Part shown: in pieces, positions 24,926 to 39,300 of the stretch
Layout of the letters: the number at the start of each line of letters is the position of its first letter
How positions within the stretch are numbered: position 1 is the first letter of the stretch
Assembly: GCF_036785885.1 (NCBI RefSeq)
Contig: NC_092310.1
Coordinates: 3,162,001 to 3,226,000 of the forward strand
Length of the DNA: 64,000 bases
Origin: Coffea arabica
Lineage: Eukaryota; Streptophyta; Magnoliopsida; Gentianales; Rubiaceae
Direction of reading: 5' to 3'
Notes under the pieces: generated by a model
What the model was told of the DNA's origin: nothing
Database searches by the model: none
What the model saw: the letters and a program-made list of their open reading frames with translations, nothing else
Translations under genes and position numbers: made by a program

Positions 24926-25190
24926 AATGTTTGTGGTGTGATATTGTTTGGTTTGCCTTGATGGCGTTTGGTATCGGAAAGAATTGATGTTCTTCTATTT
25001 GTTATAATGTAGAAAGGAGATAATAAATAGTTGTTTATAGGAGGAATTGACTTCAATCTTTAGTTCAAAATTAATTCTTGTGTAGGTAAATGATTTTTTG
25101 TTAAACTTTTTGTCTATTACTCTCTTGTTATATTACCTGTCCGATTGACTGTGTCTCATATAGTAATGGATTGGGCAAACATATTTTAGA

Positions 25191-25862
25191 TAGAGCTGTA
25201 AATGAACCGAAACGAACCGAGTATCTCATGTTTGAACTCTATTCGTTAAGCGATTCGAACTCCGTTCGTGTTCGTTCGTTAACTTTCGAACTCTAAACCT
25301 GTGTTCGTGTTTAGTTCGTTAAGTAAAGTTCGTGTTCGTGTTCGTGTTCGACTCGTTTAACATAAACGAGCCGTTCGCGAACACGCTCGAAAAGTTCGAA
25401 TCCAGATTACTCTAGGCCTTAAATATGCCACACAAATCATTAATCATCCTAAAAAATAATTAAAATACTAAATGACTAAATTTCATTATTCAATAACTGC
25501 ATAACCAACATTAACATAAAAACAACAAATAAAACAAAGTAATTTGTCCTTCAAATATAAAAATTCAGCCATAAGACAAGTACAAATTTTCAGCAGCGGC
25601 CAACGGGGAAGGAAAACAAAAGTAAGGTTGGAAAGGGAAGGGGAAAGTTTTAGAATTTCTTATGAGTAACCCTAAAATTTGTCAAATGACAATTATGTCC
25701 TTGTTCGCGAATGCTCGTTAAAATTCGCGAACATGTTCGTGTTCGCTCGATTATTAAACGAACACAAAAATTCGTTCGTATTCGTTCGTTTAAGGCTTTC
25801 GAACGAGCCTTTAATGAACACGAACCGAGCTAACGAACAGCTCGGTTCGTTTAATAGCTCTA
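25191..25862. mobile_element. hAT-like non-autonomous element with 8-bp target duplication
   Basis: The left end TAGAGCTGTAAATGAACCGA and right end GGTTCGTTTAATAGCTCTA are inverted. Flanking direct repeats ATTTTAGA lie at 25183-25190 and 25863-25870, the 8 bp typical of hAT. Both subterminal zones are packed with GTTCG and CGAAC repeats, which in hAT elements serve as transposase-binding sites. No transposase is present in the 672 bp. Confidence 0.85.
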
Positions 25863-25870
25863 ATTTTAGA

Positions 25871-28536
25871 TCACTTGTTAATTTAACATGGTGTAACTAG
25901 AAAATGTGTAACAGAAGACATCAAACCATCAATTTATATCCAATGTTGAGAATGAAGTTTAGGTTTTGTTGTTGAGTAATAAGAGAAAAGTAAGAAAACG
26001 CGAGAAAAAAATGTTGTGCCCTAATTCATCGACCTTTCTTGTTCAAACTAAAACTAATCGCTAATAAAAGTCATCTTATCACTTATCTCTGGAATTTTCA
26101 ACCGTTTCAAATTTTAATAAAGAATTCTATCTCAACCAAACACTTTAGAATTCAAAACCAAAAAAAAGTTTATCTTTTTTTTTAAAATTTTGGGTTAAAA
26201 TCACCAAACGTCCTACTCATTTGAACTTTTCCCGTAACATTATTTTTTGCTGCAATTTTCTATTTTAATTATCAGTCCAACACTAGTACGGGCATAGATG
26301 CGAATTAAGCAACTAGTTTGGGAGTTATGATTCCATATCGGACACATAAATACTTGACCTACTTATAAGCCTAGTCCAATGGTTCAATAAAATAACATTA
26401 ATGACCTCACAAATATAAAATAGGGTTAAACTACTTTAAAAAAAGATCTAGATTTCTTTTCCTTGGGAAGATGTTAATAAAAAATAAGATCCAACAGCTA
26501 AACAAAAAAATCACATGCACACATGTAATCTATTGTGTATGACATATCCATCTCAAATGTATGAGAGATGTTTTACCATATTGTATGTCACTTCTACTCA
26601 TTGATGACAATTTGTGGAGTAATATTTTTTTTATTATAATATCATTTTGAATTGAATTAACAAGTTGATATTTTCAAAAAACAAAAAAGAAAATTTTTGG
26701 GACTTAGATTGTCATTTTTCAAAATATTTTTAACAAAAATATATTTTAGCAATTGTTGTTATTGACAATTAATTGTCTAGACCAACTTTTGTCAGCAAAA
26801 AAAATAGTGTTATTAAGAATAATTGAAGTTCTGATAGTAATACTCTATTCAAATGTAAATATTCAACCTAAGTAACAAAATAAATGATAACCAAAAAAAT
26901 GAAATATGAGCTCAATTGATCTTGTTCAAACTACACATTCTGTTAATGGATAATTAGTATATACTAAATTGTATTTCCATTTGTAGAAAAATAATATGCA
27001 ATGTATATCGACCAACAAATAAATTACTGATGTTTTAAACAAATCATACCTTAACTAATGATGTGCTGCTACATATGTAGTTGCTCACCTTTATATTTAT
27101 GCCATCCTCCTCTCTTTCCATTTGTTTTTTAATAGTGCAAAATTCTTTTGTTTATACTGGTGAAAAAAATAACATATTTTACAAATTATTCCAATTTATT
27201 TAGAAAATGTTACTAATTTCAGGAGAAATTATGTATTGCAAAAATCTTTTAGTAATTTTCTACTAAACATAACTACTGCATACAAAAGGAAAGCTATTTG
27301 ATTTTGTTTTATGTTGATTAGAAGAACTTGTATCAGTAATAATAGAAATAGTGACAGTGGTGCAAATTTCAAATCAATAATCAACATACACATGATTATA
27401 GTATTTTTTTAGTCGATCAGACTAATATATGCCATATGATAGTAAGATTTAGTAATTTGTGAATCGACAATTTTAGCAGTTTACATACCATTCACCTATA
27501 AAAAATTATGATATTTTATAATAATTTACGTACCATTTGCCAATAAAAAATGAGTTTGATTAAAAAAATGCAAACAAATCGATAATGTAAATGATACAAA
27601 GTATATTTGAAAGTTACAGAACTTAATATATGGGCAAATTTACTATGATTTTAAAAGATTATGCTACGTTAATACAACATTAACTTTCATACTTGTGACC
27701 CAGAAAATAAATTTATTAAAACTTTACCATTTTATTATACTCATAGGTATTAATATATCAAAATTGTGATGTATAGATAAGTGCTATTCTATATATAACT
27801 CGAAAGATTTGTTGTTATTATCATCCAAACTTTCTAACCTTTCACAAATTCAAAAATAATTCAGAATTTATAATATGACAAATAATTCTTACATATTTTA
27901 TAAAGTCATGTGAAAAAATAGTTTTCATAGTATATTTAAAATGCTTTAAACACATCATATTTATAAATGATACATACAATCATGTATCATACATTTACAT
28001 TTCAAGAAATTACTAAATATAATAGTAAGTATCAATCATTAATAAAAAATCTTAGCATTATTTCAAATCAACTTTCTAATACTTGTTTCATATAAGTCTT
28101 TTAAGTAATATAGTAAATTTATGCCATAAACTAGTAAGTTTTGACCATTAACCGAATTCACTGTTCTATCAATAAGATTTACTATTAATCTATAAAAACT
28201 TACTATTACTTGAACTAAATTTACGCTCCAAAAGGTAAGTTTCAAATATAGAGTAGTAATTTATTTTTTTAAAAAAGTAAATTTCATATTTATTCCAATT
28301 TACTTTTTGAGACATAAAAGTTACTAATTTATCAAGTTAACTTACTATTTTTTATGCAAAACTTACTAACCAAATTTTTACGTATTATCTTATTTATGTG
28401 ACTGGTCCAATAGGTAATCAAATGATCACTAAAAGTATTTAAAAAACAGTTTCGTTACCATAATAATCTTTACTTCAGACTTTTCCTAAATTTTAATGCA
28501 AAAAAATCAGTAACTATGTAATTTTGGTTCTGTCTA
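25871..28536. other. AT-rich intergenic DNA
   Basis: Very AT-rich, with many short A and T runs and weak local repeats of TTACTA-type strings (about 28060-28400). No gene, RNA gene or element with definable ends is seen. Confidence 0.5.
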
Positions 28537-29425
28537 TAGGTGGCAAACAATCATATTTAGCTAAATTTACCCATACCCATCCATGAATAGATGGGTATGG
28601 GTAACTTAAATTTTTGCATACGAGTATAAATGAGTTGTTCAATAATATCCATTTATTGGGTATGGGTATTATTGGATAACCCTGTCAAATCTAATGAACC
28701 CATTTAAAATTGTCTTTCCCCAAGTCTCCTCTCTTCCCTCACCCATTTTTTTTTCAGATTTTTTATTTTGTCATGATGTTAACTACCTTTGTGTCATTGT
28801 TATTATTATTTGTTCGTTTTATCTTATCATTTTATTTTATTTTAGTTTATTAACTTGCTCATTTTTCAGTATTACCAATTTATGATAAGTTTTAGCCTCT
28901 TTTCCTACCTTTCCATAATGAAATTTTAAATTTACACACGGAAAAAATGATAGGGGTTCAAAATTTTTGGATTAAGTTTATATGTTAACTTTTATTGTAT
29001 TTAGTTCAAAATTTTATATTCTTATTGTTTAATTATTAAATACTATATAATTTTGCGACATAATGTACAGATAGAAAAAAAATTGGTAATTAGGCTTATT
29101 GAGTATTATAAGTAAATATTTAAAACTAATGATAGGTGCAAAGGGTGGTATAAATTGATAACTTGTTTGCAAAAATGAATTTAAATGAGTTTACAAAAAG
29201 TTAAAATAAATGGGTTTAGTTTGCAAAAATGAATTTAAATGAGTTTACAAAAACAAAAAGTTAAAATAAATGGGTTATAAATTGGTGTTTTGGTTATCCA
29301 ATTCATTTTTTGACTTACCCATTTATACCCATCTAATTAAATGGGTATAAATGAGTTGACTGATTTATACCCATTATTCATTTTAATGAAACCAAATCCG
29401 TTCAAATCACCCATTTTGACACCTC
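28537..29425. mobile_element. Possible hAT-like element ending in GGTGGCAAA / TTTTGACACC
   Basis: The left end TAGGTGGCAAACAATCAT and right end CCCATTTTGACACCTCA are related to the AGGTGTCAAA-type termini of many hAT elements. The subterminal zones share GGGTATAAATGAGTTG and TACCCAT strings in inverted orientation. I could not see an 8-bp duplication, so the boundaries are tentative. Confidence 0.4.
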
Positions 29426-30116
29426 AAAATTCTATCCTTCTACTTTTCCTTTCGGATTTTTTCTTCTAATTATTTTCTTTTTGGATTAATCTTTTATATT
29501 ATTACACTATCAGTGTAAAATATTACATACATGAGCGAGCTCAATTTGCACAGCATGTTTGATATTAACTTACATAATCTAGAATTGTTCATGTAAAACT
29601 TTTGTTAGCACTGATGGATTAATCATTTTCTCAATTAATTGTGTAGTCAGAAGTGCATACAAGATTAAATTGTGTTATGAAATGTTTTGGGCTATAAGTG
29701 TATGTCTATTACTCTGGCAACTTGAGTGTTTATAAGCTGACTGGATTAGCTTTCAAGAAGGCAACCCAAAGCTTGTGAATTAGAATGTTGAATCTAATAG
29801 AACTTGTGATGCATTCCAATTCCAAGACCAAAATGAATCAACTTTGCTTCAAGGGTAACTTGGCTCTTCGACCAAAACTAAAGCAAATAAAAAGTTGCCT
29901 AATCCAAGATTATATTATTGTTATTATGAGTCAAACTACTATTTTTTTATTGCGGGGAATGGATTGCAAACCAATTTTTAGAATGCTTCGCGGCATCCGT
30001 TGGGACCAATACAATTGCATTTCCCAGCAGAACTCTTTAACATGCTTTGGGTGTAACACTCCCGACAAGATGGAAAGGTAAATTTGTAATGGAAGTGGGA
30101 AATGGCCTCAAGGTTG
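29426..30116. other. Intergenic DNA left of the copia element
   Basis: No recognisable gene. The open frame at 29785-30081 has no family motif. The copia insertion at 30122 interrupts sequence that resumes at 41713. Confidence 0.4.
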
Positions 30117-30121
30117 AAAGC

Positions 30122-30332
30122 TGTAAAATCAGAAGAATTGGGAAAAGTTTCATGTTTTTCTCATTGCCATCTGCACTATATATACAAGTACAATGTGCAC
30201 CCCAGGCTCCCGTGACTTCAGCCCCAATTTACCTAATTATGTGCAATTACCAAAACTACCAAATATAGATAGATACTAATAGACACAAGATAGTCGAAAC
30301 TTCAGCCCAGCCACCAAGTATACACACTAATA
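30122..30332 (-). repeat. Copia 3' LTR (211 bp)
   Basis: Reads TATTAGTGTG at its 5' edge and ATTTTACA at its 3' edge on the minus strand. Compared with the other LTR it lacks a 12-bp internal duplication. Confidence 0.9.
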
Positions 30333-30338
30333 CCCCCC

Positions 30339-33300
30339 TCAAGTTGGAGCATGAAGATTGGAAATGCCCAACTTGCAAAGAATGTCATCAAACGAACGTT
30401 TGCCGAGAGCCTTGGTAAGGATATCAGCTAGTTGGTGAGACGAGGATACAAATTGAGGAAGAATGATACCACGACGAATCTCATCACGAACAAAGTGACA
30501 ATCAACCTCGATGTACTTGGTGCGTTCATGAAACACAGGGTTGTGAGTAAGGTGAAGAGCGGACTAGCTATCACAATAAATTCGCATAGGAGATGAGTGA
30601 GGGACGCTAAGAGAAGCTAACAAACCCTTGAGCAATTTCAATTCACAAGTCGTAGAGGCCAAAGATCGATACTCTGCCTCAGCCGAAGATCGAGATACAG
30701 TATGCTGTTTTTTCGTTTTCCAGGAAATTGGAGAATCCCTAAGAAAGACAAAATATGCCGTCAAAGAACGTCGAGTCAAGGGGCAACTCGCCCAATCCAC
30801 ATCACAATAAGCTGTAAGATGAAGAGAGGAATCAGAGCGTAGCAAAAGACCTTGCCCAGGATGAAGTTTTAAGAAACGAACAACACGAAGGGCCACTTCC
30901 CAATGACTATGCCGTGGCTCCTACAGAAATTGTGCCAAGATATATACACAGTAAGACGATTCAGGGCGAGTAATCGTCAGGTAGATAAGACGACCAATAA
31001 GATGCCGATAAGGCATAGGATCAGGAAGGGTCTCGTCCTTAGCTAAAGCGAGGTGATGATTTTGCTCCATTGGTGTGCCGGCAGGTTTAGTACCTAACAA
31101 ACCGGTCTCAGAAATAATATCGAGAGCATACTTTCTCTGACAAAGAAAAATCCCAGTCGAATTTCGCGTTACTTCAAGACCAAGGAAGTACTTCAATTTA
31201 CCAAGGTCTTTCATGTGGAAACAATCATTCAAGTAAGTTTTAAACGCATGAATGGCATCACTATCAGTCCCACCTATCACTAGATCATCCACATAGACCA
31301 AAATGGTCAACTGAACTTCGCCACGCCGAAACGTGAACAAAGAATAGTCTGAGCCAGATTGCTGAAATCCATATTGAACCAGAGCCGCAGCCAGCTTGGC
31401 AAACCAACACCGCGGTGCCTGTCGCAGCCCGTAGAGAGACTTCCGCAGATGACACACTTTATCCGCTCCGGGTGCCGTAAAACCTGGTGGAAAACGCATA
31501 TAAACTTCCTCCTCAAGATCGCCATGCAAAAATGCATTGTGCACATCCATCTGATGCAATTCCTACGCACGGATCGCTGCTACTGCCAAGAAGGTACGAA
31601 CCGTGACTATTTTTGCAGTAGGTGCGAACGTCTCAGTATAATCAAGACCCTCGATCTGGTAATTCCCGAAAACAACCAAGCGTGCCTTGTATCGCTCGAT
31701 TGTTCCGTCTGTATGATACTTGATTTTGTAGACCCATTTACTACCAAGAGCCTTCTTTCCCATAGGCAAAGTAGCAACTGTCCATATCCCATTATCCTCT
31801 AGAGCCTCAACCTCCTTTCTCATTGCCTCACGCCAATATGAATGCTGCATTGCCTCTTTAAAACTGGTTGGTTCAATCCCTGTAGTTACTGCAGCCACGA
31901 ATCGACGATGCGACAGAGAAAATTTAGCACAATTCATATAGTTTGTGATGGGGTAGGGCGTACTTGAGGATGCCAAGGAAGAGGAAGGAGAGCTCGAGGA
32001 ACTGAGGGCGGCTGTATACAACACATAATCATGCAAACGAACTGAAGGCTGTCGCGCTCGTTTGCCGCGACCAAGATCGTCCGCTGCACCTATAACCTCT
32101 GCAACTTCAGGTATTGGTACGATCCCATCTGTTGTCGTACCCTCTTCCACGGACTATCCATCATATTCAGAGGCTGGCGGAGGTGCCTCAATCTCAGGCA
32201 CATCCTCCAATATAGTAGGCTCAATGACAGTAGGCAGAGGATCTGGAGTTGCCGACCTTGCGGAGTCCGTATGGGCAAAAGGAAACACGTGCTCAACAAA
32301 CTCAACATCTCGACTTTCAAAACAAACCTTCCTATCTAGATCATACACCCTCCACCCCTTTTACCATAAGAATAACCCATGAATATGCACTTATGACTTC
32401 GACTTGCAAACTTATCCTTCTTCCGATTAATGTTCTTAGCATAGCATAGGCATCCAAATACTCTAAGATGAGAAATAGATGGAGGGCTTCCAAACAAAAT
32501 TTCATATGGAGTTTTTCCACCCAAAATCAATGATGGAGTATGATTGATTAAATATCCTGCAGTGAGAATGCATTCTCCCCAAAATTGAATAGGTAAGTTA
32601 GCCTGAAAACGAAGCGCTCTACCAACATTCAAAATGTGTCGATGTTTCTTCTCAACTCTTCCATTTTGTTGAGGTGTCCCCAACCATGGAAGTCTAATGA
32701 ATAATGCCGCATTCCTTAAAATAATCAGCTAAACAAGTAAACTCTGTACCATTGTTACTGCGTATAATTTTGACTTCTTTATTGAATTGTCTCTCGGTCA
32801 TAGCCAAAAAATTCTTAACAACACATGGGACCTCATGTTTCCCTTTTAACAAATAAACCCATACACCACGAGAACAATCATCAACAATAGTTAGAAAATA
32901 GGTAGCACCACAAAAACTAGCCTCTCGATAAGCTCCCCACAAATCACAATGAATTAATTCAAATATATCACTAGCTTTATGGTCACTAATAGGAAAAGGA
33001 ATACGGGTTTGTTTTGCTCGGAAACAAACGTCACAAGGTTCATGAGCACCTTTATTTATCTCGATACTACCGTCTATTGTAGGGATCTTTTCTATGACTC
33101 GCATAGAGGGATGTCCCAACCTTTTATGCTACAAACCCATATTCTTGACTGCAGCGGCTCCATGAGCATTGACCAGAGGCTCCCTTCGTGCGACATATAG
33201 CCCCTCAAGCTCTTCACCCACTCCAATCAGCATCCTCGAAGTGCGGTCCTGGACAACACATAAACGATCAGTGAATTTCAAAATATGAACTTTGTCACTG

Positions 33301-34174
33301 GCTAATTTTGAAACAGATATCAAATTGCATCGTATTTCAGGGACATATAAAACACCCTTGAGAGATAATTTTCCTACAAGAACTGTTCCTTCTCCTGTTG
33401 CCATAACGTATTCACCGTTTGGCATTTTCACGGGACAAGGAGGTATTCCTTGAAGCTCTACAAATGCAGTTTCCTCTCTCGTCATATGATGCGAAGCACC
33501 TGTGTCAAACAACCATTGTAAATATGCCTTACCATTAAGCCTTGGCTGAGCAACTGATGTATTATTCATGTGAGTGTTCCAGAGAGACTTCAAAGTCTCC
33601 CAATCAGCTTTGCTCAAGTTCTCCAATCCAGCTTTATCAGAATCATCAAGTAGTCTCCCATGGGAAACATTAGCAGCCGCCCCTACTGCCCCTTGTGCAA
33701 CATGAGCCCGTGCTACTCCACCACGACCACGCCCCTGGTTACCACGTCTTTTGCCTCTTCCTTAAGTCGAATTTCCTGGCCACCAGTCGGGATAGCCATG
33801 AAGATGAAAGCATGTGTCCATGCTATGTCCCGGTTTCTGGTAGTGAGAGCAAACTACTCCATCGTCTTTTCGGTCCCCCTTGAATTCCGAGGGCTTGGGC
33901 TGGCTATCATGGCAAAGCTCACTGGATCAGACCGATTGGGAGCTACTCGAGTCATTACCTGCACTTGTTCTTACTCCGTAACTTGAGAATAAATCCTGAA
34001 GCGATGATGTTGGAACGGACATTACTATAAGATGATTCATCAAGCCCTATGAGGAATTGATGCACCCACTCTTCCTCTTGACCTTGTTGAAGCCGTGTAA
34101 CGAAGTTACACTTGCATCCATTACAAGAACAAGTAGGCATAGGATCATAATCATTCAAATCATCCTACAGTTTC
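30339..34174 (-). pseudogene. Copia gag (part), protease, integrase, RT and RNase H, decayed
   Basis: Read on the minus strand from 34174 down: gag C-terminal part (NDYDPMPTCSC, about 34150), a damaged zinc knuckle (about 33800-33860), protease (LFDTGASHHMT, about 33500), integrase N-part (LGHPSMRV), integrase core (about 32350-32950), RT (YVDDLVIGG, about 31280) and RNase H (SRSSAEAEYRSLA), ending at the ADILTKAL region (about 30400). Lesions include TAG stops at 34165-34167, 31563-31565, 30921-30923 and 30564-30566, and a stop plus a frameshift near 32680-32700. The integrase core reads SNNGTEF where the family has SDNGTEF, so a catalytic Asp is lost. The element cannot make a functional polyprotein. 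Confidence 0.9.
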
Positions 34175-35024
34175 TGATAGCATCATGGTACGTGGGCAGG
34201 CCAACAATGGCTCGAGTAATCGAGGAGTTGAGGATCACGTGCACGCCCCAAATGGACCCATTACTAAGGCTCGCGCAAAGAAACTTCGTGAGTAACTCAA
34301 TGTACTTATTCAGGCCATACACAAGTCCTTTGAAGGATTCATACACTCAAGTGAAGGTGGTCGCGGTCCGATAATGAGCATTGAAGCTACACCTGAGGAG
34401 TAGGGTTTTGCCAAACCCTAATTTCCGTTTTAGCATCATAGTTAGTTATTTCCACATTAGTTGATTAGATTGAATAATTGGCTAAGTGCATATTGCACGT
34501 AGAATCGCCAAGGGTAGGATTGCTAATTTACTCATTATTATTTACTAGAGTGGGCTGCCTAGGAAGGAAAGGCCACATGAGTCCCAACCCGTCGGGGATT
34601 AAGCCTCCCTTATTAGGGCCCATATCCACTGCACCCTTAGTCCATTTTCTACTAGATTAGGGTTTTCACTTGTAGCCTATATAAGGCACCATATTACATC
34701 AATAAAAGGGGGACACTTTTATGATAAAAATATTGAGAGAGTTTTCTCCATAGCTTTCGAGCAAACCTTGAACAACTTAGAGTTATACTCTAGTGTTCTT
34801 GTTCGGCTTATCAATTCAAGAATCGCACTTGAATTGTGGCGCCTTCTACACTTGCCTGAGGTTCACTAATTCGTTTGGTTACGGGTTGAGATAATATCAA
34901 TAAGTTCGTAGTCACGGGGATTAGAGGGGTCGTAGGGTTTCCGCTGCTACCGTTCTTGCGTTCGAAGTCAAATCCAACAAGTGATCTTGGGTCGCGAATC
35001 TTCTCACCAACGAGATTCGTATCA
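34175..35024 (+). repeat. Gypsy 5' LTR (850 bp)
   Basis: Begins TGATAGCATC and ends CGTATCA. A TATA-like CTATATAAGG lies at 34677-34686, the likely element promoter. The first 120 bp carry the coding end of the polyprotein as duplicated from the 3' end. Confidence 0.88.
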
Positions 35025-36315
35025 GCTGGCATCAGAGCTAGCTTGTTGGTAACATCATTTTTTATCCCTCTTTTCGTGTCTTTTGTATCTATCTCGTTAG
35101 AAAAAAAAAAAGAAGAAAAAATCTATTCATTCCTTCTTGCTGAGTTTCGATAGTTTCCAAAATCTGTTCGTCTTTCTTGTTGAGTTTTAGTTGTTTCCAA
35201 ATCTGTTTATGTCGTTTTTCTTGAGTTGCTTATCATCTAGGAAAGTATTGGTACCTTGTTCTTGAAATTCTTGCGTCAAATTTGCTGGTTTCACGAAGAT
35301 CTTGAAGGGATTCTGGATATTCTTGAAATCTGGAAATTAGCCTTGATATTCTTGAAGTTATTTGCTGGAAATTGTGGTTTGATCTTGAATTATTGAAATT
35401 TTCTTATGCGTGACATTGAAACATACCTGAACTTTGAGCTCTAATTGTTGGGAACCAAGAATCACAACTTGCCCAAACATTAAAATCACCAAAACAGGCC
35501 GCACCAAAGCTGCAACCAAACCTGGAAATTTGTGTGTTTGAGCCGAACCCATAGTTCATCTTTTGGCTGTATAAACAAAAAAAAAAAAAAAAATTGTTGC
35601 AGCAGCCAATTTGATCTTGAAAGGAACAAAATAAACTGCCCATCTTGTTCCACAACCAAGTAAGGGGAATCGGGTAACACCAAGCAAGAAAAAAAAAAAA
35701 AGGCAGCTTCCTAATCTCCAAAACCCGAAAGATTTCTAAAAGCCAAAGACTTCCAAAACTGATAGGCTAACTTTTAGCCGCATCTTGTTCCCTATTTTAT
35801 AGCTGCATAGTGCCTAAACTCCTGCCTATCTGTTAGCTATATCACTTGCTATATTTTGGCAAACGGCCCAGAGAAAAAAAAAAATTCCAGCAAAGCAAAA
35901 GGACCATTTTCCTTGTCGGTTAGAGTTTTTAGTGTCGTTCTTAATTTTTTTTAGCTTTTGTGTCAATTCCTTTTCCAGTTTTTAGTCTTGAATATATTCT
36001 ACCACTCCATTCTTAGTGTCCTAATTTTGTTTTCCAAGAAAATCTCTACTCTTACGAACCTCAAATTCTAGCGTGAACTTGTTTTTTGGGCTACACTTGA
36101 GCACTTGAGGAGTTCTACTTTCTTCAAGGTTTGCAAGGGGTTGTGAGAAATTTTGGTGAGCTCATTAGAGTGATCTGAGTGACCATACACGAGTGTGAGA
36201 GTATACACTTAGGGAGTGAAGTAAAAAAAAAAAAAAAAGAAGAGGGGAGACAAACGTTTCTTTCTCCTTTTTCCCTTTCTTTGCTACTAACCCTTGCAGG
36301 TACACTTGAGACTTC
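35025..36315 (+). other. Gypsy 5' leader
   Basis: Untranslated stretch of about 1.3 kb between the primer-binding site and the gag start. It contains several A-runs and no long plus-strand open frame. Confidence 0.7.
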
Positions 36316-39300
36316 ATGTCTAGCGGCAACGAAGGAGTATCTCGTCCCATGGACTTTGAACAAATGATGGAGCAAATGGAGAGACGTTTCCAAGGCATGC
36401 TAGTAGCCATTCAAGATGAGTTGCTGCAACTCCAAGTTTCTGGAACACAAAAAACCACTAAGTCCATGCGAAGGCGAAGGGAAGTGGAGGAGTCGTCCGA
36501 TGGTTCCAATAACAATGATGATGATGACGAGGAACCTCCCTTTCGGGCAAGACGAAGGAACCCGACTGGACCCGCTGATGTATTCAAGGGGATCAAAATG
36601 AAAATCCCTGAATTCAGAGGACGGTCCGATCCCGAGACCTTTCTCGAATGGTTATCCAAGATTGAAATGGTCTTTTCTTGCCAAAACTACTCCGAGGTGC
36701 AAAAGGTCCAATTGGCAATCATGGAATTCACTGAGTACGCTGTGGTTTGGTGGGACCAAATCAAGAAGTCTAGAAGGAGAAATGGACTCCCTGAGCTCGT
36801 TCCATGGCCCGAACTTCGAGCCATGATGCGCACCCGCTTTGTACCTGGACACTATACTAGGGATTTGTACCACCGACTACAAACCCTAATTCAGGGCAAC
36901 CGGAGTGTGGATGAGTACCATAAGGAGATGGAGATCCTGATGCTTAGAGCGGATGTACAGGAGGATCCTGAAGCCACCATGGCGAGATTCTTGAGCGGGT
37001 TACGACCCGATATTGCTGAACGAGTGGAACTTCAACATTATATGGAGTTGCATGAGCTTGTTGACAAGGCCGTTAAGGTCGAGCAGAGGCTCAAGAGAAG
37101 GGGTACTACTCGACCGACTTTCGGTAACACCACCTACTCTACCAACCGCCCATTCCAACCACGGAATGACTCCCGGCCTTCACCAAATGCTCCTACACCA
37201 AAATCGAGATTCGAAAGAGGTAAGGTGGGCAACCCTAGTGTTGGCAAACCACCCTCTTCTACTCCAAAATTCGAGGAGCCTAGGGCACAAACTAGGGCTC
37301 GTGATACTCGATGCTTCAAATGCCAAGGTAGAGGCCATATTGCTAGTCAATGTCCCAATCAAATGACTATGATTATGATGCAAAATGGTGAGATCGTGAG
37401 TGAGGACGAAACCGAGTACGAAGGCATGCCACCCCTTGAAGGAGGTAGTGATGGTGAATCACCGAATGAAGAGGAGTTTAGTGCACCCGAGGGTCATTTT
37501 GGGACTGCATTGGTTGCAAGGAGAGCATTAACTGCACGTGTTAAGGAGGACGAGCTTCAACGGGAGAACATCTTCTACACCAGGTGCTTCGTCAACCAAG
37601 CACTTTGTAGTGTGATTATTGATAGTGGGAGCTGCACAAATGTAGCTAGTTCACTCATGGTGGACAACTTGAAGTTGCCTACAAGGGATCACCCGCGACC
37701 CTACAAACTCCAATGGCTCAACAACTCTGGGGAGGTTCGAGTAACCAAGCAGGTTCTTATATCCTTCCAAATCCATAAATATTCTGATGAAGTACTATGT
37801 GATGTAGTTCCTATGCAGGCTAGTCACATTATACTAGGTAGGCCTTGGCAGTTTGACAGACAGGTGACTTTTGATGGTGTGACTAATAAGTATAGTTTCT
37901 TGTACAACAGTAAGAAAGTCACTCTAGCTCCCCTTTCCCCCAAACAAGTGCATGAGAACCAATTAAAATTGCAACAAGAGTTTGAGAAGTATAGTGCAAA
38001 AAGAAAAGAAAATGAGAGAGCCGAGGCAAAAAAAGAGAGAAAAAAGGCTATAGATAGCTCGGCAAGTGAGGTAAAACCTGAGGGAAAACAAATGCTCCTG
38101 ATAAAAGCCAAGAAAGTGAGGAAGTTAATGAGAGATGAGCAGCCACTTCTTATGCTTGTTAGCAAAGAAGTAGCTCTGAATGTGCATGAACTTGATATTG
38201 ACATGCCTCTCGAGGTTAAGTCTCTTTTACAGGAGTATGCTGATGTCTTCCCCGAGGATGTGCCAAATGGATTGCCACCACTTAGAGGCATTGAGCATCA
38301 AATTGATTTCATACCTGGGGCTTCATTGCCAAATCGACCAGCTTACAAGAGCAACCCGGAGGAGACTAAGGAGTTGCAAAGGCAAGTGGATGAGTTGCTT
38401 GGCAAAGGATGGGCACGTGAGAGCTTAAGCCCGTGTGCTGTTCCAGTCATTCTGGTGCCCAAGAAAGATGGTACGTGGAGAATGTGCACCGATTGTAGAG
38501 CCGTAAATGCCATCACGGTAAAGTATCGCCACCCTATACCTCGCTTAGATGACATGCTTGATGAGTTACATGGGGCTGTGTTCTTTACCAAAATTGATCT
38601 CAAAAGTGGGTACCATCAAATTAGGATTAAGGAGGGAGATGAATGGAAAACTGCCTTCAAAACTAAGTATGGATTGTATGAATGGTTAGTGATGCCTTTT
38701 GGGCTGACTAATGCACCTAGTACCTTCATGAGATTAATGAACCATGTTCTACGTCCATTCTTAGGGAAATTTGTGGTAGTTTATTTTGACGATATCCTAA
38801 TTTATAGCAAATCTTATGATGAACACCTAGAGCATATTGGGGCTGTTATGGATGTACTTCGAAGAGAAAAGCTCTATGCCAATCTCAAGAAGTGCAATTT
38901 TTGCACTAATGAGCTTGTGTTTCTAGGGTTTGTTATAAGTGCGCAGGGAATGAAGGTGGATGATCAAAAGGTGAAAGTTATTCAAGAGTGGCCAACACCA
39001 AGGTCTGTGGGCGATGTTCGAAGCTTCCATGGCCTTGCGGGTTTCTATAGGAGATTCGTGAGGGACTTTAGCACTATTGCTGCACCCTTGACCGAGTTGA
39101 TTAAGAAGAATGAGAACTTCCATTGGGGAGATTCTCAAGAACAAGCCTTTCGCGCTTTAAAGCACAAACTCACACATGCACATGTACTTGCTTTACCTGA
39201 CTTTTCTAAGACATTTGAGATTGATTGTGATGCTTCAGGTATTGGAGTTGGAGCTGTGTTGAATCAAGGAGGAAAACCTATTGCCTACTTTAGTGAGAAA

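Noticed and set aside
26000..28500. Possible genes in the AT-rich stretch
   Set aside because: Open frames are short, without motifs or plausible splice structure.
35027..35038. tRNA-like string TGGCATCAGAGC
   Set aside because: It is the gypsy primer-binding site next to the LTR, not a tRNA gene; the TGGTATCAGA strings at 41472 and 43562 are the same kind of site.
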